A stretch of 64,000 bases of DNA from Aliivibrio fischeri. GTDB lineage: Bacteria > Pseudomonadota > Gammaproteobacteria > Enterobacterales > Vibrionaceae. The position numbers and the translations under genes were made by a program. The DNA is taken from the NCBI RefSeq assembly GCF_009727955.1, contig NZ_WOBR01000010.1, forward strand, positions 372,001 to 436,000. Direction: 5' to 3'. The notes below the pieces were generated by a model, which did not search any database, was not told where the DNA came from, and saw only the letters and a program-made list of their open reading frames with translations. Position 1 is the first letter of the stretch. Each line of letters opens with the position of its first letter. Below, one piece after another: positions 18,997 to 28,331 of this stretch.

Positions 18997-20166
18997 TTAA
19001 TCTTTATTATTAAAAGTATGAATATTGACGCCTTGAACAACACGATTAACTTCACCTGTAGGGCACGGGTTGTCAGGAGTATTTCCTAGTGCAACAGAAC
19101 GATGGAATGCGTAAGCTTGAGCAAACAACATGTAAGGAAACAGCAACTCAACATCTGACGCGTTTTCCATCATAGGTACACGAATTACATTTTCATCTGC
19201 AACTACATCATTAAGTTGAGCGGTAATTGCGATAACTTTTTTAGCAATATTGTCACGACGAAGTTCAGCTAAAAGATCTAAATCGTATTGACGGGTGTAT
19301 GGGTCATTAGAAATGAAAACAACAATCATGGTTTCATTATTAACAATGGACTTTGGACCATGACGAAAGCCAAGTGGAGAATCAAAACAAGCAACAACTT
19401 TACCCGCTGTTAGTTCTAATAATTTCAAAGCAGACTCTTGTGCTAATCCTTTCAAACCACCGCTACCTAAATAAATAACCCTACTAAAATCATGGGAAGC
19501 AGTATCTCTGACATTGGAATTAATTTCTTTGATCAACTCCTCAGAACACTTACAAATACTTTCGATTCCTTTCGAATTGTTATTTTTGTGCGTTAAAACA
19601 GAAAAACAAGCTAAAGTCATTGACGAAAAACTAGAGGTCATTGCGAATGACTTATCATTAGTTTCTTCTGGCATCAATAACACAAGGGCGTTCTCTTGAT
19701 GTTGAAATTGAGTAAATAACGCCCCTTCACCATTGCAAGTTAGAATAAGATGATGACAGTTGGATAAACATTGATTGGCTAGATCGACTGCCGCAACACT
19801 TTCTGGACTATTACCTGAGCGAGCAAAAGAGACCAATAACGTAGGAATATCTTCTGCAAAATATTCTGCCGGATTAGAGACAAGATCAGTCGTTGAAATC
19901 GCTTCTACACGTTGTCGTAATACTTTTGATAATGTAGGAGCAACCGCTTGTCCTGCGAATGCTGAAGTGCCTGCCCCCGTTAATATAATTCGACGTTCAG
20001 AGTATGTATTCCACTTATCCATAAACGCTGAAATGTCTACAATATTGTCTTGAATAATTAAATCGGTTCCACGCCAACTTGTTGGTTGTTGAGTAATTTC
20101 TTTCGCAGTCCAAAAACCAGAAAGCGTTTCTAATTCTGATTCTGAGTAACCAAGGTAGTGATTCAT
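18997..20166 (-). CDS. agaS: Galactosamine-6-phosphate deaminase/isomerase
   Basis: This 389-residue protein has two SIS domains: [13 protein letters not shown] and [11 protein letters not shown] in the first, [20 protein letters not shown] with a [12 protein letters not shown] segment in the second. It is close in length to E. coli AgaS (384), which turns galactosamine 6-phosphate into tagatose 6-phosphate and ammonia. Its start overlaps the kbaZ stop by four bases (ATGA), so the two are translationally coupled. Its product needs a tagatose-6-phosphate kinase that is not encoded in this window. Confidence 0.94.
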   Translation of the reverse strand: MNHYLGYSESELETLSGFWTAKEITQQPTSWRGTDLIIQDNIVDISAFMDKWNTYSERRIILTGAGTSAFAGQAVAPTLSKVLRQRVEAISTTDLVSNPAEYFAEDIPTLLVSFARSGNSPESVAAVDLANQCLSNCHHLILTCNGEGALFTQFQHQENALVLLMPEETNDKSFAMTSSFSSMTLACFSVLTHKNNNSKGIESICKCSEELIKEINSNVRDTASHDFSRVIYLGSGGLKGLAQESALKLLELTAGKVVACFDSPLGFRHGPKSIVNNETMIVVFISNDPYTRQYDLDLLAELRRDNIAKKVIAITAQLNDVVADENVIRVPMMENASDVELLFPYMLFAQAYAFHRSVALGNTPDNPCPTGEVNRVVQGVNIHTFNNKD

Positions 20167-21464
20167 AATACAACGCCTTCTTCTTTATTTTGTTTGCAAG
20201 CCTTCGCATAGCTACGAAGTGTTTGACGGATCTTATCGAGAACAAGCTCTTTAGGTTCTAAACTCAATTGGCCTTCACGAACCGAACGAAATTGAGATGA
20301 TAAATGTTGGCTAAGTAATGGAAGCGGAATGCCATTACGAGATAAATTAGTGAACAGGGTATTCTGCGCCTGATTGATCTTTTCATCTGGCCAGTAATAG
20401 CGAATGCGATCGCTAAAGCTGTAACTACGAGAGAAACGTTGTTGTGCTTCATTACCTTGGTAATAGGGTTGCCAATATTCTGGAGAGTCACACATTTCTT
20501 TTTCGATATGTTCACGTAAATCTGAACAATGGGCTTTTGGTATTAATTGCTCTTCAATATCGCATAGATTGTATAACGCTTCACGCAAAGCAAAAGTAAG
20601 CGCAGGACCTACTTTCAAAATAGCAAAATGATCTCTTACAAGGGCTTGATACGCTTTATCTGTTTGATAATCCGTAGAGTGCGCTTCAAAAACCATGTGC
20701 TCAAAGTCATCAACCACTTTACTTAGTTCAGTGGCTTCTTCTGATCGATAATCAATCACACCTGTATGATCAAATTCAACACCAGGCTGTACAACTAAAC
20801 CAACCACACGTTGCCAACAATCAGCGACGCCAACTCGTTCAAATGCAAATTGATGAGATTGAATGGTTTTTCTTGCTGCCTCTGGTGAGGTTACTTGAAG
20901 TGTATCTAACTCTTCTGCTGCACCACCTGGTACCGGAACTTCTGTACCAATAACATAAACAAGATCACTATGACCAAAAGAAGAAATTGCGGTTTCTTCA
21001 GCGATTTTAGCCAATCTAGCGGCACGTTCGGCGACGATTTCATCAGATAATGGCGTAGGATCATCTGCACAAGACATGCTGCAATCTAGGTGGATCTTCT
21101 TAAAACCAGCAGCGACATAAGCGGCAATAAGATCATCAGCATTCACCATTGCTTCTTCAGCCGGTAGTTTCTGCCAACGATTTGGACCAAGGTGATCGCC
21201 ACCAAGAATGAGTTTTTCGATTGGAAAATTGAGTGATTTTGCTAGCTGTAATACAAAGTCTCGAAAATCAGCTGGCTTCATTCCTGTATAGCCGCCAAAT
21301 TGATCAACTTGATTAGAAGTTGCTTCAATTAGTAGCAAGGAGTCATCACTTAAAGCTTGAGAAAGCGCCGCTTCGATAACTAACGGATGAGCAGAACAAA
21401 CCGAATAAATTCCGTTTTGGTCACCCGCTTTATGACGCTGTACAAGATGTTGAAAGGTGTTCAT
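20163..21464 (-). CDS. kbaZ: Tagatose-bisphosphate aldolase, non-catalytic subunit
   Basis: This 433-residue protein is collinear with E. coli KbaZ/GatZ. It has [18 protein letters not shown] at the start, [36 protein letters not shown], and RIRYYWPD near the end. It stabilises and activates KbaY, which in this genome is encoded about 18 kb away. It is the second gene of the aga operon, and its ribosome site (GGAG) is buried in the 3' arm of a strong hairpin, suggesting control at translation. The gene overlaps agaS by four bases. Confidence 0.95.
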   Translation of the reverse strand: MNTFQHLVQRHKAGDQNGIYSVCSAHPLVIEAALSQALSDDSLLLIEATSNQVDQFGGYTGMKPADFRDFVLQLAKSLNFPIEKLILGGDHLGPNRWQKLPAEEAMVNADDLIAAYVAAGFKKIHLDCSMSCADDPTPLSDEIVAERAARLAKIAEETAISSFGHSDLVYVIGTEVPVPGGAAEELDTLQVTSPEAARKTIQSHQFAFERVGVADCWQRVVGLVVQPGVEFDHTGVIDYRSEEATELSKVVDDFEHMVFEAHSTDYQTDKAYQALVRDHFAILKVGPALTFALREALYNLCDIEEQLIPKAHCSDLREHIEKEMCDSPEYWQPYYQGNEAQQRFSRSYSFSDRIRYYWPDEKINQAQNTLFTNLSRNGIPLPLLSQHLSSQFRSVREGQLSLEPKELVLDKIRQTLRSYAKACKQNKEEGVVL

Positions 21465-21468
21465 TTAC

Positions 21469-21505
21469 TAACTCCATACTGCATCCGAATGCAGCTATGG
21501 AGTTA
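21469..21505 (-). promoter_or_regulatory. Stem-loop masking the kbaZ ribosome binding site
   Basis: A 10-bp outer stem TAACTCCATA (21469-21478) with TATGGAGTTA (21496-21505) is stacked on a 6-bp inner stem CTGCAT (21479-21484) with ATGCAG (21489-21494), with one bulged base and a four-base loop. In the transcript it starts six bases after the agaR stop. Its 3' arm contains GGAG, seven bases ahead of the kbaZ ATG. There is no T run, so translation control or RNA processing is likelier than termination. Confidence 0.7.
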
Positions 21506-21511
21506 GGTCGG

Positions 21512-22288
21512 TTACTTTTCTTTTTCGACGATGATTACTTCAACTTTCATTTCTCGAAGACCTTGTAGGTACTCTTCAGGAATATCAGAATCAGTAACTA
21601 AGATATCAATATTTCCGAATTCCCTGATCATATGACAACTGCGTTTACCAAATTTGGTTGAATCTGCAACTGCGATCACTTGCTCTGAAATATCACACAT
21701 AAGTCGGTTAAGGCTTGCTTCTTGCTCATTATGTGTAGTGATACCCGATCTCAAATCAAAGCCATCAACACCTAAAAACACTTTATCGAAACGATAATTT
21801 TTTAAGCTAGCTTCAGCTTGAGAGCCAGAAAAAGAGAGAGCTTTCTTACGAAGAACTCCACCCGACATCAGTACTTCTATACCAGAAGCTGATGCTAATT
21901 CCATAGCTACATCCAGACCATTAGTCATGACTACCGCTTGCTCTAACGACTTTAAGTTAGATGCAATTTCTCGCGTAGTCGTACCAGAATCCAGAATAAC
22001 GGTGTCACCATTTTCAATCAGCTGTGCTGCTGCGTAACCAATAGAAGACTTTGTTCCAATATTTTGATGACGCTTTTCATGAACCGTAAGTTCAGCAATC
22101 ACACCAGTATTTGGAATAGCCGCTCCATGAGAACGAACAACATACCCATTCTTTTCTAAAAAGCTCAGGTCACTGCGAATAGTGACACTAGAGACATCAA
22201 ATCGTGCAGCAAGGTCCTCAACACGTGCTTTACCATCTTGGTTAACCACGTTTACGATTTCCATGCGCCTTTCGACAGCACTCATCAT
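21512..22288 (-). CDS. agaR: AgaR, DeoR-family repressor
   Basis: This 258-residue regulator has the N-terminal DeoR helix-turn-helix (VEDLAARFDVSSVTIRSDLS, residues 22-41) and the C-terminal phosphosugar sensor domain (DSGTTTREIASNL, GGVLRKK, FLGVDGFDLRSGITT). It resembles E. coli AgaR, which represses GalNAc/galactosamine genes until a sugar phosphate signal appears. It is the first gene of the minus-strand operon, and the 410-base region upstream is rich in CTTTC elements, so autoregulation is likely. The same elements occur at the kbaY and lyase/maturase promoters. The inducer is not readable from sequence. Confidence 0.93.
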   Translation of the reverse strand: MMSAVERRMEIVNVVNQDGKARVEDLAARFDVSSVTIRSDLSFLEKNGYVVRSHGAAIPNTGVIAELTVHEKRHQNIGTKSSIGYAAAQLIENGDTVILDSGTTTREIASNLKSLEQAVVMTNGLDVAMELASASGIEVLMSGGVLRKKALSFSGSQAEASLKNYRFDKVFLGVDGFDLRSGITTHNEQEASLNRLMCDISEQVIAVADSTKFGKRSCHMIREFGNIDILVTDSDIPEEYLQGLREMKVEVIIVEKEK

Positions 22289-22698
22289 TTTTTACTTGTC
22301 TCCTTAAATCAACGAAATCTCTTTCGTTTGATTTCGAATTAACCTTACACCTAAAAATTATTCCTACAATATGGAAGTATGAAACTTTTGATCTCTTTCA
22401 CATTCTTTCGATAATCTTCGCTTTGTTTTTATCTTACGTTGTTTTTCGTATTTCTTCATATATTACTCTTTGAAAGCAAAAATACCAAATAAATCCCATA
22501 GTTAATGCGACTTGCCTTTCATTTATCTTTATATCTGCAAAAAAAGAAAATAGTGCACGGTTAAAAATCCATCAGCACTCTCAGGTTTTGTGATCACTAA
22601 CACAGCAAGTTAACTTTCGATCACTTACGATCCGCAAGCTTTCGAAGAAAAATAAACAATAACGAAAACCCTACACTTCAATTTAGTAAGGAGACTCA
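22289..22698. promoter_or_regulatory. Divergent agaR/sulfatase control region
   Basis: The 410-base gap contains no gene. TTTCGTTTGATTTC at 22322-22335 fits the AgaR core as I recall it, and it overlaps an inverted repeat AACGAAA/TTTCGTT (22314-22331). A second cluster at 22394-22460 has TTTC/TTCG elements about 10-11 bases apart. A third (22614-22644) has two copies of CTTTCG 25 bases apart. They fit a repressor acting in both directions. A candidate -10 for the sulfatase is TACGAT (22626-22631). Confidence 0.55.
22589..22604 (+). promoter_or_regulatory. CRP-like site upstream of the lipoprotein sulfatase
   Basis: TGTGATCACTAACACA has a perfect left half and four of five bases in the right half of the CRP consensus. 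Its centre is 32 bp from the centre of the candidate -10 TACGAT, the spacing expected for a class II activator. Confidence 0.45.
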
Positions 22699-24255
22699 AT
22701 GTCTATTACACGTAGAGACATATTGAAAGGTGCAGCCGCAACAGGAGCTATTGCTGCAACATCAGTATTGTCTGGTTGCCAAAAAACAGGCTCAGCTAAC
22801 TCAATGGCCGACTTGGCACACAAGATTAAACGTCCAAATTTGTTAATCATATTTCCAGACGAAATGAGAGCACAAGCTCTTGGTTTTATGGGAGAAGACC
22901 CATCTCTAACGCCAAATTTAAATCGATTTGCTAAGGATAGTGCCGTTCTTAAACAAGCTGTATCTAATTTTCCGTTATGTACTCCATTTCGTGGAATGTT
23001 GATGACCGGCCAATACCCTTACCGTAATGGGATTCAGGGAAATAGTCATACAGCCACACCAGGAATGTTTGGCGGTAAAGATTTCGGTATTGAATTAAAA
23101 AAGAATCAATCTACATGGTCTGATATTTTAAGCCAACAAGGCTACAGCATGGGTTATATCGGTAAATGGCATTTAGATGCACCAGAAGCCCCTTTTGTTC
23201 CGAGTTATAACAATCCAATGGAAGGTCGTTATTGGAATGACTGGACAGCACCAGATCGTCGTCATGGTTTTGATTTTTGGTATTCATACGGAACCTATGA
23301 TAAGCATTTAACACCAACGTATTGGACGAACGATACACCTCGTGATAGGCCTCTTCATATCAATCAATGGAGTCCTGAACATGAAGCTGACATAGCCATT
23401 AAATATTTGCGTAATGATGGGGGCAGCTATCGTGATAACGACAAGCCATTTACGCTTGTCGTCTCTATGAACCCTCCTCACTCTCCTTACGACCAAGTGC
23501 CTCAAAAGTATCTTGATCGATTTAAAGATAACTCAAGATCTTTAAACTCTCGTCCAAACGTTCAATGGGATAAAGAATATTTAGAAGGATATGGACCCGA
23601 ATATTTCAAAGAATACATGGCGATGGTCAATGGTGTTGATGAACAATTTGGTCGCATCGTCGATGAACTAGATGCCTTAAATCTTGCGAAAGATACTTTA
23701 GTTGTTTTCTTCTCCGATCACGGCTGCTGTATGGGTTCAAATGGCAACCCGACCAAAAATGTACATTATGAAGAAGCGATGCGAATTCCAATGATGTTCC
23801 GCTGGCCGGGGAAAATTGCTCCAAAATCTGATGATCTTCTTTTTTCAGCACCTGATATCTACCCAACCCTATTTGGATTAATGGGTATGGACGATTTAAT
23901 TCCAGATACCGTAGAAGGTACTGATTTCTCAAAAACAGTTAAAAGTGAAACTGGCGATATTAAACCCACCTCTCAATTTTATACCTTTATGCCTTATGGC
24001 GGGCAATCTTATGGTCGTCGTGGAATTCGAAATAAGCAATACACACTGATGATTGATAGAAAAATAGGCAAACCATTAACTTATGTTCTTCATGATAATC
24101 AAGTAGATCCTTATCAAATGAAAAACATTGCCGAACAACAACCCGAACTCATTTCTCAATTAATTCAGAACGAACTCATGCCTTGGCTTGAGCATACTGG
24201 TGACCCATGGCGTCCAACAGAAGTACCCAAAAACACAGCCAATGCGTACACCTAA
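22699..24255 (+). CDS. Tat-exported lipoprotein sulfatase, Cys-type
   Basis: This 518-residue sulfatase starts with a twin-arginine motif TRRDILK (residues 4-10), and its signal ends in a lipobox LSGC (C27). It is therefore probably exported folded and lipid-anchored. The formylglycine motif is C94-T-P-F-R98. The first metal pair is D54-E55 rather than the usual Asp-Asp, and FFSDHGCC supplies later ligands. Tat export fits a protein whose cysteine is modified in the cytoplasm by the radical-SAM maturase. It is followed 79 bases later by a KdgM-type porin gene, probably in one operon. It differs strongly from the Sec-exported sulfatase at 6711-8324, so the two likely remove sulfate from different positions. 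The exact substrate is unknown. Confidence 0.9.
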   Translation: MSITRRDILKGAAATGAIAATSVLSGCQKTGSANSMADLAHKIKRPNLLIIFPDEMRAQALGFMGEDPSLTPNLNRFAKDSAVLKQAVSNFPLCTPFRGMLMTGQYPYRNGIQGNSHTATPGMFGGKDFGIELKKNQSTWSDILSQQGYSMGYIGKWHLDAPEAPFVPSYNNPMEGRYWNDWTAPDRRHGFDFWYSYGTYDKHLTPTYWTNDTPRDRPLHINQWSPEHEADIAIKYLRNDGGSYRDNDKPFTLVVSMNPPHSPYDQVPQKYLDRFKDNSRSLNSRPNVQWDKEYLEGYGPEYFKEYMAMVNGVDEQFGRIVDELDALNLAKDTLVVFFSDHGCCMGSNGNPTKNVHYEEAMRIPMMFRWPGKIAPKSDDLLFSAPDIYPTLFGLMGMDDLIPDTVEGTDFSKTVKSETGDIKPTSQFYTFMPYGGQSYGRRGIRNKQYTLMIDRKIGKPLTYVLHDNQVDPYQMKNIAEQQPELISQLIQNELMPWLEHTGDPWRPTEVPKNTANAYT

Positions 24256-24334
24256 ATACATATTTAAACAGTAACAATAAACACAAATTCAAGATTTAGC
24301 AGTGAAACACCCATAACAATAAATAGGGAATATT

Positions 24335-25063
24335 ATGAAACAATCTTATAAAGTTATTATCGCTTCTGGTTTAGCAATATTTGCAACACAAACCCTAGCC
24401 AATGACTATAAAACAACAGTGGAATATCGCCATGAATATAAAGATGGCAATAATAAGCATGCAGACAGAGTTAAAATGTTCTTAGATACAGGGAAGAATA
24501 TCGGCTTTGAATTGGATGCAAGATACAACAATAAAGATCAAGACCAAATGTACGATGAAATGAGTATGAATGGTTCAGAACTTTCGATTTTTTACTACGA
24601 TAAAATAGCAGAAAACACGACAGGCCTATTGGGTTCATCTCTCGATTTTAATCCAGATGGTTTAGTGTATGTTCCATATGTTCGTGTAAACCACTCTTTC
24701 GATAATGGTTTTAGAGCACAAGCACGTTATAAATGGAAAATCTGGGATTACACACAAACTAACGCAGCAGGCGAAAAATACACATCGAAAATCCAAGAGC
24801 TAGATACATGGCTTGGCTACAATACGGGGAAATGGGATTTCCAATATGAGTTCCAAATTTGGAATGAAACCGATGATGATGCAAAACCTCAATTTGATAA
24901 TGAAAGCTACGACTATCTCCACAATTTCCGCATCATGTATAGCTTCGTTAATCCAGATGGCACTAAATGGCGCCCATTTGTTGAAGTGGGTAATGTACGC
25001 CAAGACAGCTACAGCGATAACCGTCAAACTCGTTACCGTGTTGGTATCAAATATACATGGTAA
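24335..25063 (+). CDS. KdgM/NanC-family oligosaccharide porin
   Basis: This 242-residue outer-membrane protein has a Sec signal ending near TLA-NDY (residue 22) and then a KdgM-like barrel. It starts with YKTTVEYRHEY, has alternating polar/aromatic strands, and ends in RYRVGIKYTW with a C-terminal Trp for barrel assembly. KdgM relatives are narrow 12-strand channels for acidic oligosaccharides (oligogalacturonate, sialic acid). In this locus the cargo is probably the unsaturated, possibly sulfated, disaccharide made by the PL8 lyase. It is cotranscribed with the lipoprotein sulfatase. Confidence 0.88.
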   Translation: MKQSYKVIIASGLAIFATQTLANDYKTTVEYRHEYKDGNNKHADRVKMFLDTGKNIGFELDARYNNKDQDQMYDEMSMNGSELSIFYYDKIAENTTGLLGSSLDFNPDGLVYVPYVRVNHSFDNGFRAQARYKWKIWDYTQTNAAGEKYTSKIQELDTWLGYNTGKWDFQYEFQIWNETDDDAKPQFDNESYDYLHNFRIMYSFVNPDGTKWRPFVEVGNVRQDSYSDNRQTRYRVGIKYTW

Positions 25064-25098
25064 TTACTGACTTAAATCACCAGTTTATTTAAGCTGAT

Positions 25099-25131
25099 AA
25101 AAAACGGCACCTCTTAAAAGAAGTGCCGTTT
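25099..25131 (-). terminator. Terminator after chitobiase gene (also behind the porin gene)
   Basis: AAACGGCAC (25102-25110) pairs with GTGCCGTTT (25123-25131). On the minus strand the stem runs into six Ts, fitting termination of the chitobiase gene. On the plus strand only TTT follows, so it is a weaker terminator for the porin. Confidence 0.8.
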
Positions 25132-25169
25132 GATTATTTAATGACTGAATTTACTGTGTCTAAAGTAAA

Positions 25170-27815
25170 TTATTTAACGCTAGTTACTCGGCTAACACGC
25201 TCGCCAGTAAATGATGCTGAACGAATTTGAACGTCACCCGTTACTTTTGGTTTGTTTGCATTATCGTATTCAGCCCATGTTTTACCGCCATCTACAGAGT
25301 ATTGTAGCGTTACACCTGGGAATGAAATGTTCATGCTTAGTTCACCATTCACAATTTCTGCACCTGGGATTGGTAGACGGTAATCAATACCCGCTCTTTC
25401 AAGCTTAGCTAACTCACGTTGACCCATTGTGTTTGCAAACTTAGTCCAATCAGCTAGTTGTGCTTTCTTATCTACTAGGTTGGTTTGTAGAGAGTACTTA
25501 ACACCTGCTTTGTATTCATTTTCCCAAGATGCTTCATGCCATGCACGCTCAGCTGCTGCGATAACACGTGGGAACACCATGTATTCATATTGCTCATCAG
25601 TACGTACGGTTTCAGACCAAAGTTGAGCAGATAGACCATAGAAAGGTTTCTTAGGTGATACTGTACCCGCACTTTCAAAGCCATTACCGTCACGGTCTAC
25701 TGATGTTTCCGCATTTTGAGGTAGGTTTTCTGGTGCAAAACCAAACATCTTACGAGTATCTGTTGCACGTGTTGCCCAGTAGTAACCACGCTCTTTTGCA
25801 TCCACTTCGTATGGGAAATCCATATAAACGTAATCTGGGTTAGAGATAACTACGTCATATCCTTTTTCAGCCCATTCGTAAGCAGAAGCACCACCGCCCC
25901 AGTACAATGTATCCCAGAAGTTTGCACGTACTGATTCAGTTGCAAATGCGCCTGCATCTTCAGAGTGTTTTAGACCATCTTGCCATGCTTGGAAATGTGG
26001 AATACCTTGCTTAGCAACAATCTTAGATACTTGCTCTGCGAAGTGACTTGGCAAATGTTCGAAATCAGCAACTTCACCGCTTGCAATCAGAGACTGACAC
26101 TGTGGTGATTTAGCAAATGGGAAATCTTGTTGAGATAAATCTAAGTCCCCTTTCCATGCAATTTTCTCTTCATCGTTGATGTCTTGGAAACCAGCATGAA
26201 GTTTGATGTTTTTCGCTTCATCACCACCGAAGTGCCATGTTGATAGAGGAACACCCGCCGCTTTGTGCATTGCTGCAACTTCTGTGATTACTTTATCTAC
26301 GAACGTTGCAGATGAATCTAAACATGGGTTAATGAAGCTTTGTTTGTTGTAGAACTGAACCGTTGTTACGTTTGATTCATCCTTTGGATCCATCAGACGG
26401 TATTGGTTCGCTTCTTCCATCTTACCTTCAGCAGCAAGACGTGCGTAACGTGCTTCCATTGACATAACTGCTGCACGTGAGTGAGCTGGCATATCGATTT
26501 CTGGGATCACTTCAATGTTACGGTTTTTCGCGTAAGTTAAGATTTCTAGGTAATCTTCTGTTGTGAAGTAACCAGAACCAAAGTTATCTGAATCAGCACC
26601 AGAACCTAGTTGAGGTAGTAGACAAGAAGTTTCTGTCTCATCAAAACAACGATTACCACCAATATCTGTTAGCTCAGGAAGACCAGGGATCTCTAAACGC
26701 CAACCTTCATCATCAGTTAAGTGAAGGTGTAGTTTGTTTAGCTTGTATGCCGCCATTTGGTCAACAGTCGCTAGAATTGCTTCTTTTGAGTGGAAGTTAC
26801 GAGCGACATCAACCATTACACCACGATATTCAAAACGTGGAGCATCTTCTACGTTTAACGTTGGGATTTCTGAGTTATCTAAACTTACTAGAGCAAGTAA
26901 AGATTGTACGCCGTAGAATGCACCCGCTTGGTCAAATGCTACAACTGTAGTTTTGCCTTCAGTCACATCCAATTTGTATGCACCAGATACGCCATCTTTA
27001 AATTGTTTCTTATCAACAGAAACTGACACTGGGTATTCACCCGATGTTTCAAGACCAAGCAGCTCTGCTCGTTGATTTAACGCAGCAAGTTGGTCAGCAT
27101 CAATACCGTTTGCAGTAATAGAGATGCCTTTAGCTAAATCGACAGTTTTGTTCGTTAGTGTTGTTTTTAATGGTGTTGGAATAATGTGAGAAGCCACGTT
27201 TTCTTCAACTACATCTGCGTTTTTCTCAAAACGAGTGTTTGCCGTTGCAACAACGTTATTATCAGCAAGAGTACGTTTTAGTTGAACACCAATGATTTCA
27301 TCTACGTATTCGCCTGTATCTTCTGTATCTAAAGAAATGATATTACGAGCTTCAGCGCCTGGAGCCGTCACAAACGCACCTGGCATAAAGTCAGTTTCAA
27401 ATAATTGCCAGTATTCAGCGATCAGTGGAATAACCACTTCTTCACCAGCCGCAAAGCCATCAAATTTTTCAGTTGGTTCAAGTTTATGCAAATCACCCGT
27501 TACACGAGTAATTTTAAATTGGTCATTTTCAACATCTAAAATTAAACGGATGCTGTGGAAATAAATCGTCCAATCTTTTGAATCAATAGCTTCACCTGTG
27601 TTAGTTAGCGTCATGTTTACTTTGTTACATGATGCCCATTCAGCTTGAAGTTCTTTACATGCAAGACCGTCATCAGCACCTTGGTTTGTAATAACTGTGT
27701 AGTTAATATCTAGATTTTCAGCTAGTTGATTAACCGCTGACTGCTCAGATGATGTTGATGAACAGCCTGCTAGACCAGCAAGAATTAGGGTTGATAAAAG
27801 CGTTTTCTTAAACAT
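25170..27815 (-). CDS. chb: Chitobiase (GH20 beta-N-acetylhexosaminidase), lipoprotein
   Basis: This 881-residue enzyme releases GlcNAc from chitobiose and similar beta-N-acetylhexosaminides. It is very close to Vibrio harveyi chitobiase (883 residues) as I remember it. The start at 27815 gives a lipoprotein signal MFKKTLLSTLILAGLAGCSS; a longer frame to 27905 adds a non-signal leader and is rejected. Order of parts: N-terminal cellulose/chitin-binding-like domain (to about 190), GH20b domain, GH20 barrel with the catalytic Asp-Glu in HFGGDEAKN, and a C-terminal Ig-like domain ending TSVK. It is transcribed alone. It could also trim GalNAc-containing oligosaccharides, but chitin is the main expectation. 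Confidence 0.95.
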   Translation of the reverse strand: MFKKTLLSTLILAGLAGCSSTSSEQSAVNQLAENLDINYTVITNQGADDGLACKELQAEWASCNKVNMTLTNTGEAIDSKDWTIYFHSIRLILDVENDQFKITRVTGDLHKLEPTEKFDGFAAGEEVVIPLIAEYWQLFETDFMPGAFVTAPGAEARNIISLDTEDTGEYVDEIIGVQLKRTLADNNVVATANTRFEKNADVVEENVASHIIPTPLKTTLTNKTVDLAKGISITANGIDADQLAALNQRAELLGLETSGEYPVSVSVDKKQFKDGVSGAYKLDVTEGKTTVVAFDQAGAFYGVQSLLALVSLDNSEIPTLNVEDAPRFEYRGVMVDVARNFHSKEAILATVDQMAAYKLNKLHLHLTDDEGWRLEIPGLPELTDIGGNRCFDETETSCLLPQLGSGADSDNFGSGYFTTEDYLEILTYAKNRNIEVIPEIDMPAHSRAAVMSMEARYARLAAEGKMEEANQYRLMDPKDESNVTTVQFYNKQSFINPCLDSSATFVDKVITEVAAMHKAAGVPLSTWHFGGDEAKNIKLHAGFQDINDEEKIAWKGDLDLSQQDFPFAKSPQCQSLIASGEVADFEHLPSHFAEQVSKIVAKQGIPHFQAWQDGLKHSEDAGAFATESVRANFWDTLYWGGGASAYEWAEKGYDVVISNPDYVYMDFPYEVDAKERGYYWATRATDTRKMFGFAPENLPQNAETSVDRDGNGFESAGTVSPKKPFYGLSAQLWSETVRTDEQYEYMVFPRVIAAAERAWHEASWENEYKAGVKYSLQTNLVDKKAQLADWTKFANTMGQRELAKLERAGIDYRLPIPGAEIVNGELSMNISFPGVTLQYSVDGGKTWAEYDNANKPKVTGDVQIRSASFTGERVSRVTSVK

Positions 27816-28331
27816 GATATACAATTCCATTATGAGTAATTTAATTTCTAATCTGGAATTACAATACGAAACTTTTTTGACTTTACAAATTAAGTAAATC
27901 CGCAATTTTGCTCTAAATCACACTTATTTTTATATTTTGCGGTATAAATTATTTTAATGCGATTCACATCAACTTATAACAGAATGCAATTCCATTTATA
28001 TCTTAAAAATATAATTATCATTATGTGAAGCAAAGCACATTTACTGTTAAGTTGGTAATTATCAATACAAAATTTTACGACAAACGCTGCATATAATTGG
28101 TGTTAATAGACTTAATTTACTTTGAAATAAAGTTTTACAACTATATGAAACTTTATTCCAAAATAACTAAATATATTCATAAATTAATTTAAATATCACC
28201 GTAATCGATTGCTATCTCAATCTAAAAGAAAACAGATGTAAGCATAGCCATTTTAAGAGATTTACATCACTAAAATAATTTCAAGAAATCACTATTATTA
28301 CGAATTAGCAAACGACAACACAGGCAAAGTT
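27816..28331. promoter_or_regulatory. AT-rich divergent region between chitobiase and the YcdZ-like gene
   Basis: This 516-base non-coding stretch separates two divergent genes. The only clear element is a CRP-like site at 28024-28039 (TGTGA and GCACA halves, six-base spacer). CRP control would fit a chitin-degradation gene. I see no RNA gene, and no -10/-35 pair that I would defend. Confidence 0.4.
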
